From positions 124,001 through 188,000 of the forward strand of contig CAJXUA010000003.1 in NCBI GenBank assembly GCA_913060695.1: a DNA stretch of 64,000 bases, written 5' to 3'. Under the pieces are notes generated by a model, which did no database searches, was not told the origin of the DNA, and was given only the letters and a program-made list of their open reading frames with translations. The stretch comes from an uncultured Gammaproteobacteria bacterium (GTDB lineage Bacteria; Pseudomonadota; Gammaproteobacteria; Pseudomonadales; Pseudohongiellaceae). Both the position numbers and the translations under genes were made by a program. This document shows positions 8,266 through 16,991 of this stretch, in pieces (positions within the stretch are counted from its first letter, which is position 1; each line of letters opens with the position of its first letter).

Positions 8266-9961
8266 TTCTACCCCAGGGAATCTGCGCTCTCGAGATCGGG
8301 CGACTCAAGAATGGCCCCAACAACTCGTCGCAACCGTATGGCCTCAACATGCGAATCACCGCACTGTTTTCGATGCCGTCTGCAATCACTGTCAAACCAC
8401 GCGAATGAATCAACTTGATTGTTGAACCGAGCTCGCGACGCTGCTCGTCATCTGAAGTCGCATTATCTAAAAGACGCGGCGACAATTTGACTGAATCCAC
8501 TGGCAACTGAAAAATTTGCGAAAGCGCGATCGTGGAACCCTGATAAGAGGAGACAATGACGGCGCCGCCGTACTGCTGAATATAGCGAAGCGCCTCGATT
8601 GCCTTAGGGCCAGCCTTGGACAAGGAGACCTCCGCGAACTCTAAAGAGAGCCAAGCAGTATTGGCTGGGTATTGCTTCATGCCCAAGAGTGCTTTTTCGA
8701 TCAGTGCGGTACTGATATGCCCATCGAGCGCTCCCTTAATGGTCACGGCGAAACGATGCCCCTGCTCGAACCACTGCCCCGCATCTTCGAGTACCTGTTC
8801 AAGCAACCAGCGATTAAGGCGTGGCACCGCCATCGGGTCATCTAGCATGACCATGATCTCACTGATGCTTAGTTCGCCGCGCTGTGGATGATGCCAAATA
8901 ATCACCGCCTCCAAAGCGGAAAAATACCCATTGCTAACATTGAGCCGTGGCACATATTCGATGACTATCTCGCCCTTCTTAATACCAGCCTGAACCTTCT
9001 GGCACGCGAGTGTCTTGCCTAAAAAATAGCCGACGTCTTCGACGGGCGGCGGAGCTTGCCTAGTAACTGGCACAGGCGATGGAGGCGGCACAATTGGTGC
9101 CGGGGGCTCGACGGGCTGCTCACGTGCCTTATCGAGCAACTGTGACGCTCCCTTCTGTGCCCCCTCCTCCTGCACCGGGTGTCTTCGTACCGTGCCTTTA
9201 GAGCTAATATTATGGGTCGGATCCTCGTTCCTAGAGGCGGCCTCTGCAGTCACGCTCTTAAGCAGTGCCTCCAACTCGAGAGGTTTATCATCTCGGGAAA
9301 CTAGAATACCGAGCAATTCACTGGCGGCCGACTGACTAACATGAGACTCAGACCCAAGCTTGTCCTTTAAGATGTCTGCAAACTCTTTGACGAGTTGATC
9401 GGTACGCTCCTGCCCTGCGCTAAGTCGAATCTGTTCTAGATTCTCGAGTTGCACATTCAGCACCTCTAACTCTTTGCCTTTTAGCTCCTTCGATTTTAAG
9501 AGGACATCGAGGTGTTTGACGGCAGCCTGATGATTGGGTAGATCAGTACCTTGAACGCTGAACTGCGCACTCTCTAAGCGCTGATTGAGTTCTATAATAA
9601 GGCGTTTCAAAATACCGCCAAACATGGCGCCGATTATGAAGACGATGGAAATAGGGATGAGTTCATCTGTGGCGAGGGGGATTTTGTCGAGCGGGCCGAA
9701 AGGACTTAATACAAGCGTACACAGCAATGCGCCAAGAACGGCAACTATTAGCCCGGAGATGAGACCGTTAAGCAAGAGCAGCAGCGGCACCCATACCAAG
9801 AGCGTGGTATTTGCACCCTCTTGAATATTAAAGCTTAGCAGCACTACCGCTATCAACATCCAGAATAAAATGCACAGCAGTATCTGCATCTCCGCACTGA
9901 GTGCGTAGATTCTCTGTAAAACTTGATTCCACTGTTGCGCCCAACTGGCTTTCGCTTTCAT
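8255..9961 (-). CDS. membrane-anchored protein with degenerate EAL domain
   Basis: 568 residues. Three to four N-terminal hydrophobic helices (about 25-120) lead into a coiled coil (about 125-195), a Pro-rich linker (about 275-310) and a C-terminal EAL-like domain. The domain retains the fold (WHHPQRGELS, GCDELLGPFLSRPI), but catalytic motifs are altered: EAV instead of EAL, SSYQGST where DDFGTG is expected, ADGIEN for AEGIE, and no Gln in the last motif. It is therefore probably a c-di-GMP binding or scaffold protein without hydrolysis, similar in concept to LapD- or FimX-type proteins. It is convergent with, and overlaps, the REC-EAL gene, which may be its functional neighbour. Confidence 0.8.
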   Translation of the reverse strand: MKAKASWAQQWNQVLQRIYALSAEMQILLCILFWMLIAVVLLSFNIQEGANTTLLVWVPLLLLLNGLISGLIVAVLGALLCTLVLSPFGPLDKIPLATDELIPISIVFIIGAMFGGILKRLIIELNQRLESAQFSVQGTDLPNHQAAVKHLDVLLKSKELKGKELEVLNVQLENLEQIRLSAGQERTDQLVKEFADILKDKLGSESHVSQSAASELLGILVSRDDKPLELEALLKSVTAEAASRNEDPTHNISSKGTVRRHPVQEEGAQKGASQLLDKAREQPVEPPAPIVPPPSPVPVTRQAPPPVEDVGYFLGKTLACQKVQAGIKKGEIVIEYVPRLNVSNGYFSALEAVIIWHHPQRGELSISEIMVMLDDPMAVPRLNRWLLEQVLEDAGQWFEQGHRFAVTIKGALDGHISTALIEKALLGMKQYPANTAWLSLEFAEVSLSKAGPKAIEALRYIQQYGGAVIVSSYQGSTIALSQIFQLPVDSVKLSPRLLDNATSDDEQRRELGSTIKLIHSRGLTVIADGIENSAVIRMLRPYGCDELLGPFLSRPISRAQIPWGRIRA

Positions 9962-10143
9962 CGAGATGTCTTAAATATGCTTACAAAACATAAGCTTACC
10001 TTTTTCCGGCCATTTCCCTGAATAAACCAGAGATACTAGAATTACATCCTACTTGAAGCAAAGCGAATTCACTATCTCGCGAGGGCATTCCTGAACGTAC
10101 AGGCCACTGCATGGATACGTGAAACAGGATATTGCTAGGCAAT

Positions 10144-10175
10144 AAAAAAGGGTGCCGAGTCCCTTCGACACCCTT
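10144..10175 (-). terminator. Rho-independent terminator of the 165-residue exported-protein gene
   Basis: On the minus strand, AAGGGTGTCG pairs with CGGCACCCTT around a short loop and is followed by a run of T. It lies about 20 bp after the stop at 10195. Confidence 0.85.
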
Positions 10176-10194
10176 CCACTCGTACATCTTCAAC

Positions 10195-10692
10195 TCAGTC
10201 TAGATCGAACTCTATACTGTCGCCGTTCACCATCACCACATAATCACCACTGTCTAAACCTCTTACGTCTAGAGGAATCTCAAGTTCAAATGGCTGGGTT
10301 ACCTGAGCACATGCTACTAGTGTCTGTAGAGGCGTTTCCCCTACCACTACATAGAACGTTCTTCCCTTGCGAGTCACTGCGGAGTTCAAGTCTATACATG
10401 GGTTCGCCATATAGCCCGACACGCCTACCTCGACTTGCACGGGATCGGTCTCAATCACAGTGACTGTTAGCTCAGCCACCGTAGCGAGTGCCTTCTCTAC
10501 GCCGCCTAGCACCTTGAAATCACCATTCGGTGTAGGGCTTAGGCGTACGTCTTGGTAATAACGGGTGTTTTCGCCTTCGACTACTATGGCATCGCCAAGC
10601 GTCAAGACATTGTCCGAAAACAATGCGGGTGTCGCATGGGCACTAACGATTTGGATCACGTTAAAAAACAATGCGATCATCCAGTTCTTCAT
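10195..10692 (-). CDS. exported 165-residue protein of unknown function (paralogue A)
   Basis: A 20-residue signal peptide ends near SAHA. The mature part is mostly beta-strand, with two Cys residues (in NPCIDL and VACAQV) that could form a disulfide. It has no motif I recognise. It is clearly paralogous to the gene at 14541-15038, sharing blocks such as VVEGE(N/S)TR(Y/F)YQ, FKV(L/V)GG(V/L)EK(A/S)LAT, VSGYM, and TPLQTLVACAQV. The start has a strong Shine-Dalgarno sequence (GAGGAG). It lies directly downstream of the sensor kinase gene, separated by a small hairpin, and has its own terminator. The paired position around the RstAB-like operon suggests a secreted target or accessory factor of that system. 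Confidence 0.8.
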   Translation of the reverse strand: MKNWMIALFFNVIQIVSAHATPALFSDNVLTLGDAIVVEGENTRYYQDVRLSPTPNGDFKVLGGVEKALATVAELTVTVIETDPVQVEVGVSGYMANPCIDLNSAVTRKGRTFYVVVGETPLQTLVACAQVTQPFELEIPLDVRGLDSGDYVVMVNGDSIEFDLD

Positions 10693-10728
10693 CTCTATCT
10701 CCTCAATACCTTAATTTGTTGATTACTT

Positions 10729-10746
10729 CCCAAACTCGTGTTTGGG
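10729..10746. other. intergenic hairpin between sensor kinase gene and paralogue A
   Basis: CCCAAAC and GTTTGGG form a perfect 7-bp stem around a TCGT loop, with no T-run on either side. It could attenuate read-through from the kinase operon or protect a transcript end. Confidence 0.4.
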
Positions 10747-10809
10747 AGTAAGCGTATTGTGGATATCTAGACTGGCAATTGCTGTGCAAGACTTGTATTG
10801 AAAATGTGA

Positions 10810-12129
10810 CTAAATGTACGGCCAACTTAGTACGAAACAGGGGCCCCTATGCGGCCCATTGTTTACGCTGATATTTCCACCATGACGTTCCAATATTCGC
10901 TTCGCGATCGCTAATCCAAGCCCGTAACCTCCGGAGTTGCGATCTCGACTGGAATCTAAACGAGCGAAAGGTTCAAAAATACTCTGGTGATACTGCTCAG
11001 GTATGCCAGGGCCATCGTCGCAAATACTGACACTGACCCTTTCCCCTTCTATGCCACAACTCACGCGAATCTCCGACTCGGCGTAGCGAAGACAATTACG
11101 CACGATATTGTGAATAGCTCTCGCCATCAAGTCCGCGTTGAACATGACCTCACCCACTTGTGCCCCACCTATCCTCTCGCAACTTACCCGTGGACTTACA
11201 CCTTTATAGCTCGCCATCTGCCCCTTTAACCACGCCTGCAGTGGAATGGCGCTACGCTGTAATTGCAAATTCTCCTCGCTTAGTTTGGCGTAGTTGAGCA
11301 TTTCGTCTATTAGTATCTCTAACTCTTGCACATCCCCTTTCATCTCTTTCAGATAGTTTGTGGCACGCTCCTCTTGCTTGCTTTTACTGAGCATCTCTAG
11401 GCTAAATTTGAAACGTGCCAGAGGCGTACGTAACTCATGGGCAACCGCGTTAGTTAGTTCTCGATGCGCAGTAACTAGATACTGAATTCGCTCCGCCATG
11501 CGATTGAAGGATTGCGCAACGGGAAGAATGCTAGAGTTCTGTGCCACCTCTACACGGGTCGTGAAGTCTTCTCGACCGAACTGACTTGCGGCGCTGCGCA
11601 GCGCACCTAGATCACGGTAGAAAGGCCTTATCCACAAAAAAAGTAGCAATGCTACAAGGACGTAATAACTGGCAATAACTAAATTCTCGAGCCAACGCAA
11701 AGAAATTGGCTCCCGAGGCAAAGGACCAATTGCAAGCACCTGCCCCGTATCGGCAATGCGTTTGTAGAGCGTACTGCGAGACTCGGAGTCGGCAAAGGAA
11801 ACGATTTCACCACTACTTAATGCGTCGATAAATTCCTGTTGCCCCTGCAAGTCCATTGTGTCGAAGAGCAGAACGGGGAGTGCTAGCGCCTGTACCATAG
11901 CCCCCTGCACGTCTTCGAAACGGCTCGCAATGGCGTCAGGAGAACTGCCATTTTCCAACAGCACCGATTCCACCAGTGCGAAGTTCTGCGCATAGCGTTG
12001 TGCGCTGTCTTGAGTTTGGCTCGGTAGAATCCACAGCAGCACACTATCCAATGCTAAGCCGATAAGCAGAATGCCTGCGGCTATAACAACATAAGGACGC
12101 AGCAGATAGAACCGAGGCGGCTTGGACAC
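10810..12129 (-). CDS. RstB-like sensor histidine kinase
   Basis: 439 residues from a GTG start four bases after the response-regulator stop; an ORF extending further upstream lies antiparallel to no homology and is not used. Order: TM1 (about 10-32), a periplasmic sensor of roughly 120 residues, TM2 (ASYYVLVALLLFLWI), a HAMP linker beginning RPFYRDL, the HisKA box AVAHELRTPLARFKFS with the phosphorylatable His, and a HATPase with N box (HNIVRNCLRYAE), G1 (DDGPGIP) and G2 (GYGLGLAIAKRI). The RPFYRDL after TM2 is typical of RstB relatives. It is the last gene of the mipA-DUF3019-rstA-rstB unit. The signal sensed is unknown. Confidence 0.88.
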   Translation of the reverse strand: MSKPPRFYLLRPYVVIAAGILLIGLALDSVLLWILPSQTQDSAQRYAQNFALVESVLLENGSSPDAIASRFEDVQGAMVQALALPVLLFDTMDLQGQQEFIDALSSGEIVSFADSESRSTLYKRIADTGQVLAIGPLPREPISLRWLENLVIASYYVLVALLLFLWIRPFYRDLGALRSAASQFGREDFTTRVEVAQNSSILPVAQSFNRMAERIQYLVTAHRELTNAVAHELRTPLARFKFSLEMLSKSKQEERATNYLKEMKGDVQELEILIDEMLNYAKLSEENLQLQRSAIPLQAWLKGQMASYKGVSPRVSCERIGGAQVGEVMFNADLMARAIHNIVRNCLRYAESEIRVSCGIEGERVSVSICDDGPGIPEQYHQSIFEPFARLDSSRDRNSGGYGLGLAIAKRILERHGGNISVNNGPHRGPCFVLSWPYI

Positions 12130-12133
12130 TACA

Positions 12134-12868
12134 TCACTCCCACGCGTTCGCGACGAACAAATAACCCTTTCCCCATATGGTGCGAATGCGGAATGGCTGC
12201 TCGGTGTTGTCGAACAACTTCTTGCGCAGACGCGAGATACGCACATCCACGCTGCGATCGAGGCCATCGTATTCGATGCCGCGAATACTATTGTAGATAT
12301 CATCGCGACTGAGCACGGCACCGGCATTGCGTGCAAGTAGACTAAGTAGTTCGAACTCCTGTGTGGTGAGATCGACTGTTTGCCCCTCCAACAAAACTTG
12401 ATGCGAACGTAAATCGATACTTAACAAACCGAAGCTGAGAGTACTAGATTGCGGGGTGGGCGCTGAAGACTTGCTGCGCCGCAGCAGGGCGCGCAACCGC
12501 GCGAGTAAAACGGGTGGTTCGATCGGCTTGCTTACGAAATCGTCAGCCCCAAGCTCTAGCCCCATCACATGGTCTATGTCGCTGCTCTTCGCGGTCAGGA
12601 TTAGAATCGGCCCAGAGTAGGACTGCCGCAACTGTGTACACACTTGTAGGCCATTCATGCCCGGCAACATCAGGTCTAGCACCACAATATCGACCTCCTT
12701 AGGATTGAAGGAGGCCACGGCCTTGTCACCGTGATGCTGCACCATCACCACGAAATTCTCATGGGTCAGATAGTCTTTAACCAAACTTGCTAAGCGCACA
12801 TCGTCTTCGATGAGGAGTAATCGAATCGGCGTTTCAACGCCGTCCTGCGCTAGTGCTGAAGTCGTCAT
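12134..12868 (-). CDS. RstA-like OmpR/PhoB response regulator
   Basis: 244 residues; the start overlaps the upstream stop (TAATG at 12868), which favours it over an in-frame Met five codons earlier. The receiver has the acidic pair (EDD), phosphoacceptor in VVLDLMLPG, the conserved Thr in LILTAKS and Lys in VSKPIEP. The C-terminal winged helix is complete (LTTQEFELLSLLARN, DRSVDVRISRLRKKL). It should bind tandem direct repeats; a candidate pair lies before mipA at 14366-14384. Cotranscription with mipA and the DUF3019 gene implies autoregulation. Confidence 0.9.
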   Translation of the reverse strand: MTTSALAQDGVETPIRLLLIEDDVRLASLVKDYLTHENFVVMVQHHGDKAVASFNPKEVDIVVLDLMLPGMNGLQVCTQLRQSYSGPILILTAKSSDIDHVMGLELGADDFVSKPIEPPVLLARLRALLRRSKSSAPTPQSSTLSFGLLSIDLRSHQVLLEGQTVDLTTQEFELLSLLARNAGAVLSRDDIYNSIRGIEYDGLDRSVDVRISRLRKKLFDNTEQPFRIRTIWGKGYLFVANAWE

Positions 12869-13326
12869 TACAAGATACTCCACGCGTGCCGTCGACGCGA
12901 ACGCGTATCGCGCTTGTCGCGGCTGATGATTGGGATTTGCTCCTCTAGCAATAGAGTATCGCTATTCGCTTCGCGTAGTTGCACTAAGGCGCTCTGCCGT
13001 CTTTCGACCTTCATCTCGAACTGCCCTTCGCGCTCTTGCTGCCAGCAGCGCAGTGCTTCTAGCTCACCAGCAAACGTGAGGCACACATCTGTGGCAGTCG
13101 CGGCAGACCAAGTTACGGCGAACTGCATGGTACACATCGCCTCGCCAGGACTTAGCACACACAGGCGCGGGCGTACCTGCATCGTGAAGTCGCTATTAGG
13201 GCTTGCGGCATGCAAAGGAGTGCCCACCAGAATTAAAACGAGAGAAAGAGCCATAGCACAGCCCACAGTCGTAAAGACCGTGTACGTACTTGAAGCCTTG
13301 TGTACTTTTAGAATCATTGTCGCCAC
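12868..13326 (-). CDS. DUF3019-family exported protein
   Basis: 152 residues from GTG at 13326 (149 from ATG at 13317). A signal peptide (about 1-41, ending LHAA) precedes a small beta-rich domain with PRLCVLSPGEAMC, FAVTWS and a second Cys pair (DVCLTF, RCWQQ), the signature I associate with DUF3019. The function of this family is not known to me; members are commonly encoded between mipA/ompV-type genes and rstAB-like regulators, as here. The four Cys suggest two periplasmic disulfides. The C-terminus is strongly basic (RDTRSRRRHAW). It is six bases after mipA and overlaps the regulator gene by one base. Confidence 0.78.
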   Translation of the reverse strand: MATMILKVHKASSTYTVFTTVGCAMALSLVLILVGTPLHAASPNSDFTMQVRPRLCVLSPGEAMCTMQFAVTWSAATATDVCLTFAGELEALRCWQQEREGQFEMKVERRQSALVQLREANSDTLLLEEQIPIISRDKRDTRSRRRHAWSIL

Positions 13327-13332
13327 AAAGTG

Positions 13333-14286
13333 CTATTTAAATTGGTAATAAATACCTACAAATATCGTGTCCACCGTGCCCCTTTCGATGATTGGACTTT
13401 TTCGAATAGCCGCACCTAAGTACTCTCGTTCCATAACCCCCACTAATCGCCAGCGCTCACTGAGCTTGTGAGTCGCGGACAAACGTACCACCCTGTTAGT
13501 TCCTGACCCAGCACTATAGGTCGGCCTACCCTCGAGTCTTTCGCTAGGGCGCACACCATAGTAATAATCGACCAGCTGCGCGCTCTTGAACTCCAAGCCC
13601 ATACTGAGCTTGAACTCACTACTGCGTGTATACCAAGGATAGGAGTATGCAACCCAGGCCGACTGACCAGAGTGTACTGCACTCACATCGCTGAGAATCT
13701 GCCCCTGCCAGTCACCCCAAGCGTTGCTATAGAGAAACTCTAGGCCGCTGCTTGCCGCGAAATCGCGTTGTGGCAAAGAGGAGTCAATGTCTTTGAACAC
13801 GATCTTTTCGAGCTCTGCGGTGCTAAGCGAATCCAGGTCTAAATCGTCGCCGCCCGCTATGCCGGGCAAGCCAATACCCTTATCCTGCGCTAGGCGTTTA
13901 AGGTTGAAGATATCAAGACCGGAGCTGCCGTTATTGAGAGAGCTGTAGTAATTGCGTTCGTTATTGAACACAAGCAAGGCACTGACCGAGAGTTGATCGG
14001 AATCGCTAAGAGTGAAACCAAAATCTCCATTGTCGAAGAAGAATCGTTCGCCATACCAAGCTAGGTCTAACACGGCATTGAGCCGGGTATCGTCGGAGCC
14101 GACGAATGGATTGATGCGCTTGCCATGCCCAAGCGCCACACCCAGTGTCCAAGGGCTTGGCTCTTCACTTTGCTCCTGCACAGAGTCTTGCGCAGAGGCT
14201 GGCATAGCGCAAAGCTGCGCCATAAAGCACACGGCGACCACGCCTAGGCCTTTAAAAAGTGATGAGTAGTGGGCAATTGGGTTCAA
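13333..14286 (-). CDS. MipA/OmpV-family outer-membrane protein
   Basis: 317 residues with a signal peptide (about 1-32, ending ASAQ) and alternating amphipathic strands ending in Tyr/Phe (GIYYQFK), as expected for a beta-barrel. The segment WTLGVALGHGKRINPF is a typical MipA/OmpV N-terminal strand. MipA was described as an MltA-interacting scaffold, but most homologues are regulated outer-membrane proteins of unclear role. It is the first gene of the operon with DUF3019 and the two-component pair, so it is a likely regulated output. The long loop (about 115-160) is rich in Asp and Ser. Confidence 0.85.
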   Translation of the reverse strand: MNPIAHYSSLFKGLGVVAVCFMAQLCAMPASAQDSVQEQSEEPSPWTLGVALGHGKRINPFVGSDDTRLNAVLDLAWYGERFFFDNGDFGFTLSDSDQLSVSALLVFNNERNYYSSLNNGSSGLDIFNLKRLAQDKGIGLPGIAGGDDLDLDSLSTAELEKIVFKDIDSSLPQRDFAASSGLEFLYSNAWGDWQGQILSDVSAVHSGQSAWVAYSYPWYTRSSEFKLSMGLEFKSAQLVDYYYGVRPSERLEGRPTYSAGSGTNRVVRLSATHKLSERWRLVGVMEREYLGAAIRKSPIIERGTVDTIFVGIYYQFK

Positions 14287-14365
14287 GCGGTCTTCACCTA
14301 AAATCAGAACAGTGACCCGCAGTGTAGCGCGCAGCTCACGGTCGTTTTGTATGAGTTTTGGCGTC

Positions 14366-14384
14366 TAATTGTAAGTAATTGTAA
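14366..14384 (-). promoter_or_regulatory. candidate RstA-type operator: tandem TTACAATTA direct repeats
   Basis: On the minus strand TTACAATTA occurs twice at exact 10-bp spacing, about 80 bp upstream of the mipA start. OmpR/PhoB-type regulators bind direct repeats one helical turn apart, and E. coli RstA prefers sites containing TACA and GTTACA. The match and location make autoregulation of the operon likely. Confidence 0.55.
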
Positions 14385-14477
14385 ACGAGCGTCCCGAGAT
14401 TGAACGCTGTGTTTGACTTAGCTCGGTAGTGTCGCAAATTCCATTTGTAAAAGCATCAGGTCAAGGCAGCGCTAAAC

Positions 14478-14492
14478 CCGAAATATTTTCGG
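14478..14492 (-). terminator. weak hairpin after paralogue B
   Basis: CCGAAA and TTTCGG form a 6-bp stem about 50 bp after the stop at 14541. Only a short T-rich stretch follows on the minus strand, so its strength as a terminator is doubtful. Confidence 0.3.
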
Positions 14493-14540
14493 ACCATGCC
14501 CAGTAGTGCAGGAGTATCAATAACGAAGGCGCGGCGCACC

Positions 14541-15038
14541 TTACTCTAAGCGAAAGGCAATGCTCTGATTATTGACCTGCACCGTATAATCGCCAAGACC
14601 CAAGTCGCTGACATCGAGTGCCACGACCCGCTCGAAGGGCTCGATTACTTGGGCGCACGCCACTAGGGTTTGCAATGGGGTCTGGGCAAACACGACGTAG
14701 AAGACGTCGCCGCGACGAGTGACTGCAGTCTCTAATTGAACGCAGGGAGTATCCATGTAGCCACTAACTTCTAGCTGCACCTGCACTGGCGTAGTCTGAA
14801 GAACATTCACTGACGTTTCCGTTATAGTGGCAAGGCTCTTCTCTAGCCCACCCACCACTTTGAAATTGCCATCTTTCGAAGGTTCTAATTGCACCTGTTG
14901 GTAGAAACGCGTGGACTCGCCTTCTATAACAATCACGTCGTCTAAACGCAGCATATTGTCTATAAACAAAACCGGCTCGGCTGCAGCAGCAAGCAGCGGC
15001 ATTAATCCGGCTATGAGTCCTAGTGTCCATTTTCTCAT
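14541..15038 (-). CDS. exported 165-residue protein of unknown function (paralogue B)
   Basis: Same length and layout as the protein at 10195-10692: a 20-residue signal peptide (ending AAAA), a beta-rich mature domain, and one pair of Cys at matching positions (TPCVQL, VACAQV). Identity is spread along the whole chain, so these are paralogues and not fragments. Shine-Dalgarno AAGGAA precedes the ATG. It lies upstream of and in the same orientation as the mipA operon, but 254 bp away with a hairpin between, so it is likely a separate transcription unit. Function is unknown; a periplasmic or secreted partner of the RstAB-like system is an inference from the flanking arrangement. Confidence 0.8.
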   Translation of the reverse strand: MRKWTLGLIAGLMPLLAAAAEPVLFIDNMLRLDDVIVIEGESTRFYQQVQLEPSKDGNFKVVGGLEKSLATITETSVNVLQTTPVQVQLEVSGYMDTPCVQLETAVTRRGDVFYVVFAQTPLQTLVACAQVIEPFERVVALDVSDLGLGDYTVQVNNQSIAFRLE

Positions 15039-15114
15039 CTTACTTTCCTTCGTTTTGGCCTAGGTGCAGCTTGTCACTAGTGAACTTAGCGCATCATCCA
15101 CATAAGCAACTGAC

Positions 15115-15480
15115 CTATTTTTTCTTCGCCAAAGCCTCTTTGAGGCCGGCGAATGGATTATGGGTAGCGGCACTAGTCTGATTCTCGGCATGCCCACCAT
15201 AGCGAATAAAATTCGCAAACTTACTATGTTCCTCGTCGTGGCAATACAGACAAAGAAGCTCCCAATTACTGCCATCGCTCGGGTTGTCGTCGTGATTATG
15301 ATTAACGTGATGTACCGTCAATTCGCTTAGATTGGGGCGCGAGAACTCTCGCGCACAGCGACCGCAGATCCACGGATACAGTTTAAGTGCCTGTTCGCGA
15401 TAGCCCTTCTCACGCTTAGCCATATAGTCACGCTGAGCATCCAGCGCGCGATCGGCTTTCGAGCTATTTATCTTATCCAT
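15115..15480 (-). CDS. yajD: YajD-family HNH nuclease-like protein
   Basis: 121 residues, close to E. coli YajD. The zinc-binding HNH fold is clear: CGRCAREF, then LTVHHVNHNHDDNP, DGSNWELLCLYC and HDEEHSK, giving two Cys pairs and the His-Asn-His metal finger. The C-terminus NPFAGLKEALAKKK is also conserved. The family is annotated as a putative endonuclease; no physiological role is firmly known. It is monocistronic here. Confidence 0.92.
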   Translation of the reverse strand: MDKINSSKADRALDAQRDYMAKREKGYREQALKLYPWICGRCAREFSRPNLSELTVHHVNHNHDDNPSDGSNWELLCLYCHDEEHSKFANFIRYGGHAENQTSAATHNPFAGLKEALAKKK

Positions 15481-15644
15481 AGAGTTCTCGGCATGTGCCC
15501 GGCTTGATTACTAGGGCTAGATTATAAGCTAACAAGTGCCCACGTCTTGGTCAAACGGCAAAGTGCCCTTGCCATGATCTAAGTTAACGAATGCCGCCCA
15601 CACACCATAGGTCAACATTGCGGCAATGGCTGCCCAAGTCTTGT

Positions 15645-16835
15645 TCAGGAGGCTGCCTCCCCTTCGGCAAAAACGACTCGATCGCGCCCTTCTTGTTTGG
15701 CCTTATACATCGCGACATCGGCTCGCTCCATTACAATCTCACGACTGGTGGAATGGCCTTGAAACAGGCTAACGCCGATGCTGCAGGTACATTCATATTT
15801 CAGGGGCGACATGGGCTGATTCTCTAACTGCGCCAATAAATGATAGGGCTTGGCGACTTGTTGCAGTATGCGATTAGCGACAGTCGCCGCTTTAGTCCTG
15901 GCGCCAGTCAAATCGTTGCCAATATCGATCACTAATATTACAAACTCGTCGCCGCCGAGCCGCACGACGGTGTCCTCGGCTTTAACGCTTTCTTTTATTC
16001 TATAGGCCACTTCGATCAGCAGTTGGTCGCCCATTGCGTGCCCATAGTTATCGTTAAGTGTCTTGAATTTATCCAGATCTAGCATTATGAGCGCAGACAC
16101 TGCCTTCACCTTGCCGCGACTCATCGCGTAGTTAAGCGCTATATCCAACACTCTGCGATTGCCTAGCTGCGTCAACGGGTCGCGCAGCGCTAAAGACAGG
16201 CCGACCTGCTCGGCCTTCTCCATATAGATCACCAATAGCCCAAACGCGAACATGATCAAGCCGACCATAGCGCCGATGAAGGTGATGGACTGCACTGGGC
16301 TTGAGCTGGTAATCGCCAGCAATAAATTATCGCCCGTAAGTGCTACGCCTGCCCTGAACACAAACATCGCTGTGGTAATGCCAGCGGCGAAGATGATGAT
16401 CCATCTACCTTGACCGCTGCGCTCATGGAAGTCTCGCGCGATGCTCCACACCAATAAACCAGTTTGATAGACAGAGAAGGCCGCCCCAATGATGACGCGC
16501 ATCTCGAAATTATCGATGTAGAACCAGAACGTGATAACCGTTACCAGCGCGGGCCACCAAATTAGTAACCTCGGCGGGCGCATCTCGGAGAATCGATAGA
16601 TCCCCTCCGTGAAGATTGCCAACATCGATGAGATGAGCAGGTTCGCTAAGACAATGGAGAGTAGGTCGGGTATTTGTCCGCGCAGGCTAATCAGAATATA
16701 ACTCATGCCATGCATGACAAATGCGATAGCCCATAGATACAGCTGCTTATTGCGGCCTATGGCGACTACCAACACACACAGAGCCAAGACAAAACCAAGG
16801 GCAATATTGACTATAAAAAGTGTCTGAATATCCAT
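15645..16835 (-). CDS. membrane diguanylate cyclase (GGDEF), copy 1
   Basis: 396 residues from the ATG of MDIQTLF; an earlier in-frame Met adds ten residues. About seven hydrophobic helices occupy residues 1-220, then a complete GGDEF domain follows (DPLTQLGNRRVLD, DLDKFKTLNDNYGHAMGD, RLGGDEF, YKAKQEGRDRV). It should make c-di-GMP from GTP. The RxxD inhibitory site five residues before GGDEF is absent (KAED), so product inhibition at a classical I-site is not expected. It is a paralogue of the adjacent gene at 16992-18176 along its whole length. Confidence 0.9.
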   Translation of the reverse strand: MDIQTLFIVNIALGFVLALCVLVVAIGRNKQLYLWAIAFVMHGMSYILISLRGQIPDLLSIVLANLLISSMLAIFTEGIYRFSEMRPPRLLIWWPALVTVITFWFYIDNFEMRVIIGAAFSVYQTGLLVWSIARDFHERSGQGRWIIIFAAGITTAMFVFRAGVALTGDNLLLAITSSSPVQSITFIGAMVGLIMFAFGLLVIYMEKAEQVGLSLALRDPLTQLGNRRVLDIALNYAMSRGKVKAVSALIMLDLDKFKTLNDNYGHAMGDQLLIEVAYRIKESVKAEDTVVRLGGDEFVILVIDIGNDLTGARTKAATVANRILQQVAKPYHLLAQLENQPMSPLKYECTCSIGVSLFQGHSTSREIVMERADVAMYKAKQEGRDRVVFAEGEAAS

Positions 16836-16991
16836 CTTGAGGGCCAGCACTCTCAAAAAGAGCACTCGCCAACTCCGCTAATTTAGTGGGAAGCTAGGGA
16901 GTATATAAGAAAGCGGCGCAGCACGACCACTACAAATCTGTAATGTCTGCTCAGTAGTGCAGTTAAGAGGCCGAGTGGAACTTCTCACTCA

